Of a DNA stretch of 64,000 bases, positions 1 to 13,133 are shown one piece after another (within the stretch, counting starts at the first letter, position 1; each line of letters begins with the position of its first letter). This DNA is from Taenia hydatigena (lineage: Eukaryota > Platyhelminthes > Cestoda > Cyclophyllidea > Taeniidae): contig JADWOT020000010.1 in the NCBI GenBank assembly GCA_036345935.2, positions 8,875,576 through 8,939,575 of the forward strand. The letters run 5' to 3'. The notes under the pieces were generated by a model. It did not search any database. It was not told the DNA's origin and saw only the letters and a program-made list of their open reading frames with translations. The position numbers and the translations under genes were made by a program.

Positions 1-1170
1 GGGCATTTATGGTCATCACATACATGGACTCCATGCTTGGTGCAACTTAGTCAACCGATTTACTTGCATGCAGTCAGTAGTTGCTTTCTTTCATTTACCT
101 TCGCACCATATATTTCAACAGGCGACATTCTGTGGGACATGCACAATCAAGGGACCTGCATTCAAGTGAAAGAAAATTGTGATCAGTTTTACTCCTTTAA
201 TTTAAATCCTTTCACTCATTCCGCATCGTTTAGATCTCACTGTTCTCCAATATATGAACATTGCAACAATCTACCACCACACGGCACATATTCTATGGCA
301 AATTCTATCTAAACCTGACGGCCGCATTAGTAACTAGACCACCTAGCTTCATTGCCATTGTGAAAGCGGAACCTGGAGAGATCGGTTTCATTTCTGTTTA
401 TAAGTGCGATTCGCAAAATCGGTTTCATTTATTGTGGGGAAACATTGTGACATTGCAACAAAAATAGTCTGCAATGGCTGACAGCCAATTCCCAACAATA
501 CTCTCGTCCATCTTGCAGGATATTTTCCCTTCGTAGCAACTTCTATGAAGATTGGGTCAGTCATGCCTTTATGATTAGCGAGTTACTGCGTTGTCGTTCC
601 GTTAGCTGCACTTTGTGTAGGCTGCTGGTTGCCTTAATCTCGGGCTCTGTCAGCCGTGGATGAATGCAGTCGCTTGAGTGAACACTTAGAATTCTAATGT
701 AATAACAAATAGTACGCGGGCATGCTTGGTCTCATGAGTTACTCTCCCCGGGCTTTTGTTCTCGTTCACGTATTTTCCATTCCTCTTTCATTCAATCCCA
801 AAGCCGTTCACTAATCCACTTATTAAAAATATCTCAAACCATTGCCTACTTACTTACTTCATTGCGTTCGATTCACTTGTCCATAAGTCGCCTCATCTAC
901 ATCGAATCATTTCATTTCACGCCTATGCATGTGCGCTGTCCGCATCCTAAACACTCATTCGGTCTCTTCTCCTTCTCTCCGATTTGCATAGGTTTAACAA
1001 TGCATTTTGTGCGAAGCAGTCGGAGAACACATACGCTGTAGTAGGTAATCCCATTTGCAAAATTGAACACAATAATGTTGGGATGAGCTACGAGCTGGAA
1101 ACAGAGAATTAACAGTAGGAGGATGCTTTCTCAGCAATCAATAGAGTTGGTTGAAGCAAATCCCTACTCT
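1..1170. other. intergenic, nothing recognised
   Basis: Both strands carry only short unrelated open frames, with no Fn3 exon, signal exon, promoter block or copy of the M, R or K repeats found by eye. Weak similarity to the start of repeat M may begin near 1115. Confidence 0.5.
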
Positions 1171-1177
1171 CTCACCT

Positions 1178-2750
1178 CAAGCTGAACAGGCGATTCGTCA
1201 GGTGACTGACACTATCACAGGGATGAGGAGGCGAAAATTGGTGTCAATCATGCTTCCACTAGTACCCATATTCTAGTGGATAAATGAGCAATTGATAAGA
1301 ATAGTCTTCGTTGGGTGTGTGATGGCAAATGCAAGACACTGGTGACACATTTGCTCTCTGCAGTCTAAACAGGCTAGGAATTACGTTTGTCACCCACGAA
1401 TTCATCCGAGCTACACAAAATGTCATTTGAAGTAAAAGTAAATTAATTGTCCTGTGCAGGAAGCCACATTGTTCCTGTCGACATCACGATGGAAATCAAT
1501 ACTCTCAACCTCTACGACATCTGGACGATTCTGATACATGTGCCTCGGATAGGATTCGAAAAATACCTGCAAACCCTATGGCAGCTTACGCACATTTTAT
1601 TATCATTTGTTACTAGACCTCATGCACCTCGTTTCCTCGGTCCTATTGTTGGCAGCTTCGATATTTCTTACGTTTTATCAGGGTTGGTAGTAAGTAGATG
1701 ACTTAAATCCAAAAGTAGGATGATTTGTGCTTGATCGCTGTCTTCAAACACGTCCACAAGATGGCGGATGAGAGTAAAGAGGTTGAGACTGCTCCATCTG
1801 CGCATCACGGATATGAGTGGTCCGTAAATTCGGAGACACTAGAAGGAAGTGATTAGTGGTGTGGTGCAGTAAAAGATGCACAGATTGCAGTGTCTGCAAA
1901 GTGCACATCCACCAGCTGCAATTTTTTCGTGTGAAATCCGCTTTGCTGCCCACCATAAGGTCTTTCCACCTCACATTCGCGACAAACGCTGAATCGTATA
2001 GAAGCTAGATAAAGATTGACTCCATTACCACGCCCATATATGCCGATAAGCTGCCATGAATTAAAAACAGTATAAACAGCGTGACGACTGATTCGTACAT
2101 GCATAAAAAGCAAGAGCCTATCACTTCATGATGGTTTGAGTGCGCCTTCAATGTAGAAAGCGGCCCACGCACAGGAATCGCTTGACTCGTGCCACAGAGT
2201 TCTCCCATCACTGTCAAAATTGCAAAAAAGACGATGAGAAATGCACAAGAACCCACAACTTTTAGTGAATCGAGGCGTCAGCAACTCACTTCTAACCAGA
2301 ATCAAGAGACAGATGAGTCAGCGTTCAATTCTAACACGCATCCCACCCACCCATTATGGCCGAGACGCTTGGCACCACCGACACCGACTTCTCTTGTAAG
2401 CGTCAAGATGTGCCTTCGATTCCACGCCACAGCTACGGCGATTGGTGGCCAAACCCAACAGTCTCATATCGAGACCCTCCGCATTATGCCCCAGAAGTAG
2501 GTTTGCATCCATGTTTCCCATTCCGTCCACTCTGAAAGAGCCCGCACTTATTCCTGCTAGCCTGCAAGGATAAACATGGAATAGTTTCACCATCCAACCA
2601 GCTGCGTTCAACAGAAGGCGAGGAGACGGCAGCAGAGTCGGAAAATTTTGCTGTGTCCAGAATCGGCTTAAGGTGTAATTATTGGCGTTGATTCCTCCTC
2701 CACCCACGTAGGCACTGAAAGCACGACAATCCCTTCACTACCAAAGGAAG
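1178..2750 (+). repeat. M repeat, copy 1
   Basis: This stretch is a diverged copy of 41.3-42.87 kb in the same orientation and of 13.98-15.5 kb in the opposite orientation. The match starts near the words 'gtgactgac' and runs into a minus-strand open frame (2354-2707) with the words VKLFHV, FRVDGMGN, EGLDMRLLGLATN and GVE, all shared with the other two copies. It is not part of the mirror arrangement, so it is an extra dispersed copy. No transposase, reverse transcriptase or terminal repeats were recognised. Boundaries are approximate. Confidence 0.7.
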
Positions 2751-4350
2751 CAGTATCCAACCAGGAGTGTGTAATTCATCCTCGCGTAAAGAGTGGAGCC
2801 AGCAAAAAGGCTGTCACACCTACTTCACACTGCCCATGAGTCGTTGTCTTCGCCTTGTGGTAACATGAACGTCAGTGCTTCCAGATTGAACTCGGATCAG
2901 CAAGACTCACACGCTTTCACAATTACTCTACCGTGGTGTCTATCATTGCCCAGAAATGGCACAAATTGTAAAGCGTTGGTTGATGGAACTGTGTAGAGGG
3001 TGAAACCACCAATAGGATGGAAGAGGAGCGTGGTGTTTACCACATTGTCCTTTGTCGTAGTTTTGGCAATTCACTCACTGTTGAGCCAACAACACCACCT
3101 GCCCAAATCTGGTGTCTTTCACTATCCTCATGTGGCTCGAAATGAAGAGCCTGTGGGTTACTTCATTTGCGTGACATTCGTCTCATACACTCAGCGTTGT
3201 GATTAGCTCTGCGATTAACTTTTTATTTTACTGACGCCTCATGACTCCAACTTGTAATGCTAACTGCAGTTAGGGCCGTTGGTATGCTGAGGAAAGCACT
3301 CGGTTGTAGGCAGGCAAGCTAAACTAATTCTTGTGCGAAGTATTGGTTGACGATACTGAGTGGGAGAACCAACCCGCTTAGAAGACTGAAGAAGAATGTG
3401 GTTGTCATTGCACGGCCCTCTGACACAGTTGTGGTGATTTTCCCACTGCTAAGCCGATACCAGCATTCCCACCAACGCGTTGTGCGGGTGCGTAGGTGAC
3501 CTCTAGTGGCATTCCTAGTGAACACCCTTTGCATATGGAAAACAAAAACAATGGGGCGAGCAGGAATTGATTGCGTTAGGATGTCTGTGTAATCACAGTT
3601 CCATGCACAGTTCCATTCAATTCCGAAACTAATCCTTGCATAACAAATTATCGTCACATGGAACGAGGTGATAGTTGCCATTGCGTACCAAACAAAATGA
3701 ATTAGTGGTGGAAAACTATTCTCTGCAAATGGTGTCATTTATTGTACTTCGCACTCAGCTTAGTGTCGTTTGGGCCTAATTGGTTTGAATATGCTGCCGA
3801 AGTTGATGGTGGGGCTGCAATTGGTGCGCCAGTATTCGTCATGTCGCCTAAATCTTATTTCCTTTCACTCGTTCGTGCCACTGGTTAGCTGAGGCCACAA
3901 TCGGTTAGGTGTTCGTTGTCCCTTCGGGAAACCAGCAGTCACACAGATGTGAGCGGAGTGAATGTCTACCGCCTTACCTAGACACGCCATCACACTTCGT
4001 GATGCCGAGGCTCAATTAACTATGGCTAACAATATCTGCAAGCCGTGCAGTATTCATGCTTAAGTTGGGCTTTGCTACCACGCATGTGAAGGCGATGACA
4101 TCAGCAACGGAGCCGCACAATTTCTTGCACACCAATGGCATCAGTTCTGGTGAAATTTGTTTTATTCACACCGCATGTGCGAGTCCACTTAAAAGTAAAT
4201 GCATGCTGATGCTAAATTGCCTGCTCAAGATTCTCAGTCCAATCGATTCCTTAAACAGAGTACAACCGTTTTTCGCGAGAATGAGGAGGCGGAGGGAGAA
4301 GAGAAAAAAGATGTTTATAGACTTTAAAATCTGGCAGAAATTGTATCATT
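2750..4350 (+). repeat. R repeat, copy 1
   Basis: This is a diverged repeat with further copies at about 44.66-45.6 (+), 47.7-49.17 (+), 54.38-55.25 (+) and, inverted, about 4.99-5.66 kb. Landmarks are 'aaggctgtcacac', 'cccatgagtcgttg' and 'cctttgtcgtagttttggcaa'. The minus strand holds a 139-codon open frame (3319-3738) whose C-terminal part (TRGHLR, TTRWWECWY, LLSGL) recurs in other copies. Part of it (3.65-4.35 kb) is also the outermost piece of the palindrome, matching 46.1-46.79 kb inverted. The nature of the repeat is unknown. Confidence 0.7.
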
Positions 4351-4714
4351 CTAAATGCTCACCGTTGTGAGACGATCAGTAGTTCACCACATTCAGCAAT
4401 CTGAAACCAAAAATGCGTTGAGAATGTGAAATGACAATTTTACTGCAATGTTCAACGTTTATTTTATCAGTAGAGGAGAGGCGATCGACACATGTCCATG
4501 CTAATTTCAATGCATATTTACTGTTTTATTTTGCTTAAATGTCGCAGTGTTAGTCAGTGCTAGCTACTGAGCTTCTGCCACTTGCGGTTCTTCAACGCTA
4601 AGACTTCATTGTGCATTTCGCGAGCCAGCCAGCCACTGCTCACACGTGAGGGGTCTACAATTATAGCAGGGACTAGAGATTGAAATGCGCCCTTCCAATC
4701 CTATCACATACTCG

Positions 4715-4728
4715 CACACACACACACA
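4715..4728. repeat. (CA)7 microsatellite
   Basis: This is a short perfect CA run in non-coding sequence. A similar (AC)8 run lies at 53537-53552. Confidence 0.9.
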
Positions 4729-4984
4729 GGCACTTGATTTACAAAGAAGTGATTGAGAATGCGGAGAAGAGTAGGTGAACCTAGATAAACGCAGCAGGTC
4801 GGCCAGTGTTGCGTACCAAACTGTAAATTATCAATGAACGCAATCGAAACACTTGTGGTGCTAGCGGACGCAAGGCTTTCAAAAGATGTCCGTTTTGCTT
4901 TGGGAATTATTCATGACATATCAATTTCCCACGGCTAATGTCATTTGGTGAGATACACATCTCGATCTATGCGGTGTAACATTT

Positions 4985-5660
4985 AGACAGAGGTCAATTT
5001 CGAAGCTGAATAGAACGACTTGAACGCTCCAAGTGTTGATGTATGGGACTATGAATCCATAGTATTTCTCGCACAGGTGCAACTCCTGCTCTTTGCATCG
5101 GTACTGTTTTCCACACACAACAGCTGTCCAGTAAGGATGCCACTAGAGGTTATCTGCGCATTAGTACAGTGCGCAGGTTGAACTGCATTTATTTGCATGA
5201 GAGCGGGAGAATCACCAAAACTACAGCAGAGAGCAATGCAGTCAACACCACGCCCTTCTTCAATCCACTAAGCAGGTTGATCCTCCCCACAGAATCATCA
5301 GTCAACGCTGCTCACAGAAACTGCTTCAGCTTAGCTGTCAAAGATCAATCGCTTTCCGCAGCATGCAGACAGTTGTGTGTTGAGTTTGTGTTGAAATGAG
5401 AGGTCATCAAGCATCGGCAAGGTAGGAAGACTGTTAAGCAAATAATTGTAGCAGCGAGCATTTGAACACCAACATCACGATATTGAGGCAGCACACTAGC
5501 TTTCAAGTGAGTGAGCATCGAGGTCTCTGCACACCAATCATGAAGTGCTGATGTTCATATTATCAGTTTGCAATGGCAACAACTTATGGACAGGGTGATG
5601 TACTCGTGACAGCCTTGCCTTAGTCTGCACAATTTCATGCAGCAACAGGGATGGCACACG
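4985..5660 (-). repeat. R repeat, copy 2 (inverted)
   Basis: This is a reverse-oriented relative of R copy 1. It reads as the mirror of 44.79-45.6 kb and forms an inverted pair with the adjacent 2.75-4.35 kb copy. A plus-strand frame (about 5120-5399) keeps the words DATRGYLR, TPFFNPL and VRRLNCIYLH, seen also in the copy at 45253-45513 (-). Confidence 0.6.
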
Positions 5661-7385
5661 TGTCACATTACTGATTGCAGTGTTAGTGGTTTAGAAAGTG
5701 ATAGAGGTGGTACAATCTTTTGCTTACCGTGTTAACCATCACCGTATGTTGTGTGAAACGGGCTGCAGTATTTGCGGTTATTCATTTGTTATCAGCTGTT
5801 TTCCACCCTTGTGCTTGCCACTCGTGACGCGTTGTGTAGCGTCTTTGTGATCACGGCAATATTCTGCTCAATATGCAAGGTATTTTTATTTTGATGTTTC
5901 ACTGATTTCTCCGCATTTTTTCCGAGTTACCGATACGCAGCTTGGGGATAAGCAATTTACACTTTTTGTGTAGATAAAAATGATATATCTATTTTAAAAA
6001 ATCTTGTTATTGTATACATAAATTTTTGAATAAATCTCCTCGAGCAAAGTGAATGCTCACTCTTTGATGAATCGCACATTTGCAAATTGGATGCTACTTG
6101 CTCATTTTAGTACATTATCTGTGCCAGTGCTGCCTACTTTGTCGATTCTGGGAACGACCGGAATTCAGTTGGATGGGCCGTATGTGCTAAGGAGAAAGGA
6201 CATACTATCAAACATCATTCTGCTTCTGGTGTCGATGCCTGGTTGGGCATTAGAGTTGACAGGATTGTGCATGTCTGTTATGTAGCATCTGTTAATTTAC
6301 GTAGAATGTGTAAATGGTCTACGCTCATGTAGGTGTGAGTTCCAGCATCTGAGCTGTTGTGGTGGATTTTGTGTCTCACCAGACTCACTGTGCATGTTTC
6401 TTGTAAGAATGACCCCTTAGTCTTCTATTACAGGTCTTTCCAGCTGCAAAGATTTGTCATATCAGTGACTGCAGAACACAACATTCTTGATGGTGCGTGA
6501 AGTGGTTTACCACTCGTATTCTCTTGGAGTTTACGAAGGACGTGTTTATGGAGAAGGCCGTGCCAGTGCTGAATGGCATTGAAATTACCTGTGTTTGGTG
6601 GGACAGTTGGAAGCGTGCAAAGTGCAGTGCAGCGCAGCGCAGTGCAATGTGGTGCCGTGATTTCTGCCCTTGTGAGGTGTAGGCAGAAAGGACCTGTCGT
6701 CAGTATGAATGAAGTGTGCGGATTGGTGGAGGAAGGAGGTTGTCAACTTGGTGGTTTGCAAAAGTGTGCATTCATTTGCATTTGTCCATTTGCTGTTTGT
6801 CCAACTATTTAATTTGTGCCTTGTATTGTGTTGGCTGAATTCACCCACTTTTGTGACAGATAATGCTACTTGTTATGGTTTTGTGGTGGGAAGAATAACT
6901 GGCGTGCGTTTGTCCATTGCTTGCACAGTTTTCTAACCTAGCTGAGGCATGTTGTGTTTAGCAGGTTTAATGCATATCGATGCATTCATTAAGAATTATG
7001 ATAAGGACGAATTGTGAGTGTTAAATATAGGGTATCATGGAGCAAGTACGAGCAGCTTGAGGATGCTGGATGTTGTCAGAGTGTGGTACGACAATCCGTG
7101 TTACATTTTGCATGAACGTGTGCATTTCATCATGATGCTTACCATCAAATGGGCTTTCTTCCTCCTAAGTCGAGGCAATAGTGTGGACTCGCTGCGGAGT
7201 TGCATCAAATGGGTGTGTTTGAATTAGTCTACCTTTGATTGGGGAAGGGGCTGCTGCTTTGCCTTTTCTCATTGCGTTGTGAACTTGAGGACAGTCTTCT
7301 CGAGATATGTGCGCCATTCTCTAGACGCATTGGCAAGTGTTCAGAGTAAGTTAGGTGGTAGGTTTGGACAGACGTGTGTGTGGAG
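5640..7385 (+). repeat. K direct repeat, copy 1
   Basis: This stretch aligns directly with 10.96-12.98 kb: the 'gggctgcag.gtttgcgga' region, then the 'gtgtgtggaaaa / gtttatggagaa' region (6540 versus 12155), 'cgtaggcagaaag' (6677 versus 12258) and 'ttgtgacagataatgc' (6850 versus 12430). K1 and K2 flank the decayed Fn3 gene at 7360-10544. A truncated inverted K piece lies at 43.77-44.65 kb. No protein function was recognised. Confidence 0.7.
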
Positions 7386-10300
7386 GTGGGAGGATCTGGT
7401 TGCTGCACGGAGTCGTCAGATGAGATGGTGGGCGCCGAAGCCGATTCCGTGGTAGTTGAGATATCTGTCGCAGTGTAGGGCTCCTTAGTAGTGATGATTG
7501 TAGAATTGGAAGCGGATCCACTGACCATGGTGGTTGGAGGGTAGGAGTCGGACAAATTTGTCGCGATGAATAAAGCTGTCACGTTAGGTTTGCCAGTAAA
7601 GACAATCGCAAAGACCAATGCAGAACCCTCAGTATCTATGGTAGCAGAAAAGACGCAAATAGTGGAAACGAGACTGTTTGAGAAACCAGAGCAGATGTCT
7701 TGGTATTAGTTGTTTAACGAAGAGAGAAAGATAACTTTGTCATGCTTGATTTAGGCGCCAAGTAGAGACGCCTGTCGCGGATGTGGTAGCTGAAATAGTT
7801 AGAATGATTGAAGGACATCAAAAGCAATTATGATAGTATCGAGGCCTCGAGAAATATTATGTCTCGACGTACAAATCCGTGACAATCTGTGGTCAACGTC
7901 AATGCTGAGGAGGGGTGGGGAATATGGGTGACGAAGAAAGAAACCGTCAGCAGAATATGCAGCCTCAGTGTGTGGACTCGCACTGCACGACAGTTTTAGC
8001 GAGATGGACAAGCCTTTGAGTTTTGTTGAGTCAATGGAAGCAGGTCTGCCTCAATTACACACACCACTTCCCTGCGTGCAATCCATCAGCCGCGGTTAAA
8101 CACTCATTGCACTCCATGCTTAACGGAATGCAACATGGTGATCAAGCCTCTTTCTGTACAGCTGTAGGCATTCTGAAGTGCTCGCGTCTTCACGACGAAA
8201 GCGGATTTCACCAGCGAAAATTGGCACGAAACTTGGTGTTAGGAGGGATGTGGGGGATCGCAACAAGTGCAACAAAATGACAGAATTAACTTTCGATAGC
8301 ATTTGAATGTAGTAAGATACATTACGAACTGCAAGCGCCACGGATTTGCTTCATTGCTCTTTGACGACTGAGAGACAGACGTCCGGACTGACTGATTGAT
8401 ATTAAGCGCGCGGATGCAGTATCGAGGCAGCGAATGTATCCACTCTGTTTTTTTTACGTTGAATCAGCTGTGAATGCAAAGAGATAAAGTAATTCATCTA
8501 TCACTAGCTGTTATCACATATTTTTGCACTATTGAAATGCTCGCTATCCTCATTGGATTGACACCCCAGATAAATGCCATAATTGGGGAGCGTTTGGGCA
8601 CGTACGGTGTTCAGAGTAGAGCAATACAATGTAAGTATCTCACAATTCGTAAATGCAAAAAATCCCCATTTAATATGCTGGTGGCAAACCAAATGAGGCA
8701 ACACTAAAACCCATTGCATTTATACCTCACCCATTCTGGACTAACATAAATGGAAGTATTTCGAGGAGGAGAGGGAATCCAAGATGTGGCGTTTAGCATT
8801 TCGCGTGTGCAACTCAACGTAGGTCTTTAATTTGATGATAGATGCTGGTGGTAAACAGTTAATTGTCCTGTATCACCATAACTAATACCATTCCTACTTC
8901 ACGTAGCTCGTTGTCAAATGATCAAAGAGCCTTATATGATCTGGATGAGACGAACTAACTCTCTTCCAGAAGTAATGCCGATGCAGTCTCCACTTTGCTG
9001 AGGGCACCAACGTATTCAAATTTCACCTTAACATCTGGCTGATTGCGCGCATAAACGGAGGCGGAGATGGTCTGTCCCGATTCCATTTTAGTGAAATCAT
9101 GGACTTGGCTTGAGGAGATGTAGATGGGTCCTTATCACCTACTGTCGAGACTCCACTCGATATTGTAGCCGAGAATGCTACCGTAGAGTCTAGGTGGAGG
9201 GTTCCACGTCATGCGTTTTCTGTGAAAGTCACACGCCTCGAGTTTCACATTTGAGGATTACTAAGAACTGCACAATGCAAATTGAATGTTTCTAACGGTG
9301 ACTGTACATGTGTTCCTCTGTGTTCTAATGTGGGTGGATATGAATGCAGTGAGCCAAGCATGAAGGTATGTGAAGGAGAAGCTGCTACTAATGGGGTAGC
9401 GGTGGATTAACAGCAGGTGAAATGATGGCAGACCTGAGTGTAATACTTTGAATTCCAATGCGTCAGACAATGGACTATAAATGCTGGGCGAAATGACACA
9501 CACGAACTGAAGTCGCATGCATCAGCATTGATCTCAGTCCTTCCATTTCATATTCTCGCTCATCAGCAGAAAGAATGGCCTCTGTTTGCCAAGGATTTTG
9601 CGAAAAGGGACTGTCGACCTTCTTGAGGATCTTGCGATCACTAAATTTTTCTCCCACACCCACCGAATTTCATATGGAAACGTGCGATTCGCGAACATCC
9701 TCGTGGTATTTTGCCTTAAATGAGGACATTGCCTGCCTGTGCGGCTAGACTAGATGTGCTTAGATAGCAAGAATTGCAGAGAGGTACAGCAACTCTTCGC
9801 TCACGAATTCACCATAGCATACGCCTTCGGTCCAAATTGATGCAGAAGCACCAGGGCTCACGGTTTGTATGGACATGGGCAAACTATAGTAGTTCACACA
9901 TTCCTGTACATCTGCCGGCTTCCTCGGTAAACTTATAGCCTGCGTTTTGTCTTAACCGTACGCGATGGTGATCATTTTGTTATCCTTAGATAAAACACTG
10001 ACTTTACCTGCATTGTTGCACTAAAATGTTGTTGGCCAAACAGTAGAGTTTGAGGATACCACCCACCAAAGTTGTTTAGCTTCAATTACTCAACCTGAAA
10101 TTCGGCATCTAAAAGTACTAGATCAGCAGGACAATGTGGAGTTCATTACAGAGTAGATGTCGAAGTGCATTGGCAGACCAAATACCAACAGAGGTGCTGC
10201 TAAGGGAGGCCAACGTTGGGTGGAATGCCAGAAGAGTGGGTGCGTCTACTCATTTGAATCATTGTGATATGGTTGTGGTTTGATGCGCTGCTGCATGATG

Positions 10301-10544
10301 TGATAAGGATCGAGAGAAAAGCGCAATAAAATAGAAGCAGAGTGCAGCCATAAAATACTGGGAAATTGTGGATGTCTGCGGCAGGTTCACCTGCAAAACG
10401 AACACCCTCATTCGCTAAGTGCTTCCACACGCATGGAGATGTGAGTAGAGCATTGTAAGATGCACATCTTACTAGTTGTCGGTGGGAATAGCCATGTAAG
10501 ACGGAGGTTGCTAACAGAAAGAGGCAAAGTTGAAGGGACATCAT
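7360..10544 (-). pseudogene. decayed full-length Fn3-mucin gene
   Basis: All four exon types of the intact G1/G2 genes can be traced on the minus strand. The signal exon (10544-10473) reads MMSLQLCLFLLATSVLHG and then loses one base relative to G3. The A Fn3 exon (9736-9434) has the standard 303 bp and both splice sites, but a stop replaces the residue after HVSI. The B Fn3 exon (9267-8960) has 308 bp, a one-base deletion near its start and internal stops. A Ser/Thr-rich mucin-like stretch (about 7789-7360) contains runs such as TTTESASAPT. The closest intact relative by eye is G3 for the A and B exons. The cluster sits between direct repeats K1 and K2 and is absent from the right side of the palindrome. 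It encodes nothing functional as it stands. Confidence 0.85.
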
Positions 10545-10589
10545 GAATTCTAGAACTAAGTTGTTACCACAATCATGCATTGACTCCAC

Positions 10590-10619
10590 ATCTATTGTCA
10601 GAGTATGTCAGTCAATGAA
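10590..10619 (-). promoter_or_regulatory. decayed copy of the family promoter
   Basis: On the minus strand, TTCATTGACTGACA (10619-10606) differs at three of 14 positions from the block TTCATAGGCTGATA of the intact genes. It lies 75-78 bp before the ATG, as expected. The TATA position holds only CAATAGA, so the promoter looks dead. Confidence 0.55.
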
Positions 10620-10959
10620 ATGTCCAAATCCATCTCCAAAAAAAAATAGCGCTGTATGTCAACTTGTCTTGCCGACAGTGGCGAAGAGGTGTGAGTCAGA
10701 TGAAAGGCGCTCTGCTTTGGCATTGGAAGTGTTTCCGCTTTTGCGGTGATTACTCCAACCACCACCATTTAAATGCTGGTTGCATCATGTTGTTACACTG
10801 CATTCATTCCAACTCCACTATTCACCAGTTTCCTTAACAAATCCTATTGCACAGGTTTAATTGTGTCCTAAAGTTAAACTGCTTCTAGTATGCTCAAACT
10901 GAAATAGCAGTGCAATTTTAACTTCTACTTCCTGTTTTGAACAGAGCGTTTCATTCATT

Positions 10960-12980
10960 TATGAATGGCACAGATAATCCACACTCGCGTCACATTACTG
11001 ACAACATCGTTAATGGATTCAAAAGTGCTACAACAGCTAATTTTTTGGCCTTCTTAAATAACCAGCACAATTTGATGCATGACATGGGCTGCAGCGTTTG
11101 CGGACGTTTTTTGGAAACCAACAATTTTCCGACATTGCGTTTGCTACTCCTAACACGTTATGGAAGCCATCTGCGTCCACTGTAAGCCTTTGCTCAATAC
11201 TTGAGATGCTTTTCAATTTTGGTATTTTAACAATTCTAATTTACTCGTTTACAAAACGGCCAATCTCTTGTTTCCATTGTGAGCAGTTTTTATAATTCTG
11301 TGCTTTTGAATAACAAAGCAAATTTAAGAAATACTGAGCTACTACCACACTGATTTTGTATTATACACGTCAAGTAAAATAAATGAGTACCCGTTGGTGA
11401 TTCGCTTAATTTGTCAAATTAAAGACCATTGGTTCTATTTAATATGCTACCTGTCTCCCTGCTGCTCTTTTGTCTGTTCTGATGATGGATGGAATTCTAG
11501 CTGAAATGGCTATAGGTGCTAAAAAGAAGGGAAGTACTTTCAATCAGCACATTCCTCCCAGTGCCAATGACGTTCTGAAAGTTGCAGTGGACATGAACAT
11601 GCGTGTCCATAAGGAGTTCCTATGGGCTGATGAGTAACACAAAGTGTGAGATCGGACTAGGTTCAGGTGCGTATGAGTTCCAGCTTCAGAGCTGTTGTGG
11701 TGGATTGTGTGCCTACGTGTTTACAACTGCATTTTGTTGTTCTATAGGTGGCTGCAGGATCAATTGTGGTTAATGTAAGCTCAAATCGGCATCGTTGATC
11801 TAATTTGCGTGCTGTACAACTTCAGCAGATGCCATTTAAACGAACACAGGTGGAGGTGGTAAACAATCCGCTGCGAACAAACCGCCAATGTACAGTCGAC
11901 ACCGACGTCAGAGAAAGTGTCAATTCGCTTGTCAGGTCGGTAAGATCATTGCAGAATATTACGATGACTGGGGTTGCATCTTTGCATATCGTTATGCTTC
12001 AGTAGACACGGAGGTGGTATCGGGTTGAAAATGGTAGGCAGAGGCGATGAGTGGATGGACGGTATCTTCGAGTTCCACCACAGAAATGGAGGGCAGATGA
12101 GTTTGTGGGGTGGTATACCGGTCGCGCCCTCTTCGAGTCTGTGAAGAACGTGTGTGTGGAAAAGTCTGTGCCGTTGCCGGAGGGCACTGTATTGACCAAT
12201 GTTTGTCGAAAGGGTTGGAAGTGTGGTACGGTGCCGCGATTCCTGCGTCCATGGCGCCGTAGGCAGAAAGAACTAGTCGTCAGTGGGAATGAAGAGCGTG
12301 GGTAGGTGGAGCATGGAAGTTGCCTACTTATTGGTTCGCATAAGTGTACATTTAATTCCACTTGTCCGTTCGTTGTTTATCCAGCATGATTGGCTGTGCC
12401 TTTTAATGAGTAGCCTAAAGGCGCCCAATTTTGTGACAGACAACGCCACTTCTTTTGGTTCTTCAAGAAAAGAATAACTGACACGGATTTGTCCATTGTT
12501 TGCACAGTCCACCTACCTTAACCGAGGAAGATTGTGTATAGCATGTTTAATGTATATGGATGTGCTTTTCAAGTGTTATGATAAGAACGAGTTATGAGTG
12601 TTAATTCCACGGTATCATGGAGCAAGTGCCACTGACTTGGGGGTGCTAGATGTTGGCGGAATGTGGTAGGACAGCTCGCGCTATTGATTCTCAAGTATAC
12701 CTGCTGCGCATCATAATTCTTGCCCCTAAATTTGTTCTTATCATCTTCTCATAGGTCAAACCAATGGTGCGGTCACTTCACACAGATGATTGGGAAATAT
12801 GTTGCTGCTATACCTCTTCCTATTGTCTTGAGGACTTGGGGAAAGTTTTTTTCGAGACATGTGTGCCATTTTCTAGGTGTACTTACAAGCATTAGGAATA
12901 ATTTAACTGGTAGGGCTTGGACTGATGTACAAGCAGAGGTGGGAGAATTTGTTTGTTTCTTTGTCTCTAGACTTGCCTAG
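10960..12980 (+). repeat. K direct repeat, copy 2
   Basis: This is the second copy of the 5.64-7.39 kb segment, same orientation, clearly diverged with many small indels. Short open frames in it (such as 12051-12305) do not stay open in copy 1 and are not called as genes. Confidence 0.7.
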
Positions 12981-13133
12981 GTGCCTGGTTGTCTACTTAC
13001 CCACTTCACCCCAAAGGCGGTATATAATGTGATATTGGAACATCTGCACTTCCCGGACTTAGTGTTAGCGTGCTTGTCGAATTCGCTGCATCTTTGTTAG
13101 AATCGTCTGACTATCGGAAATGCTGCAGTCGAC

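Larger units (their letters stand above)
3655..6656. repeat. outermost left arm of the palindrome
   Basis: Read on the opposite strand, this segment aligns with 43.77-46.79 kb. Anchors are the 'ctattctctgcaaatggtg' region (about 3719 versus 46.72 kb), the 'cgcatttttggt' region (about 4.41 versus 46.15 kb) and the frame with VFMEK and CVWWDSWK (6497-6620 versus 43.82-43.95 kb). Homology stops abruptly at 6654-6656 (GCC), where the right arm jumps to sequence matching 13134 onward. Identity is clearly lower than in the inner arms. Confidence 0.75.
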
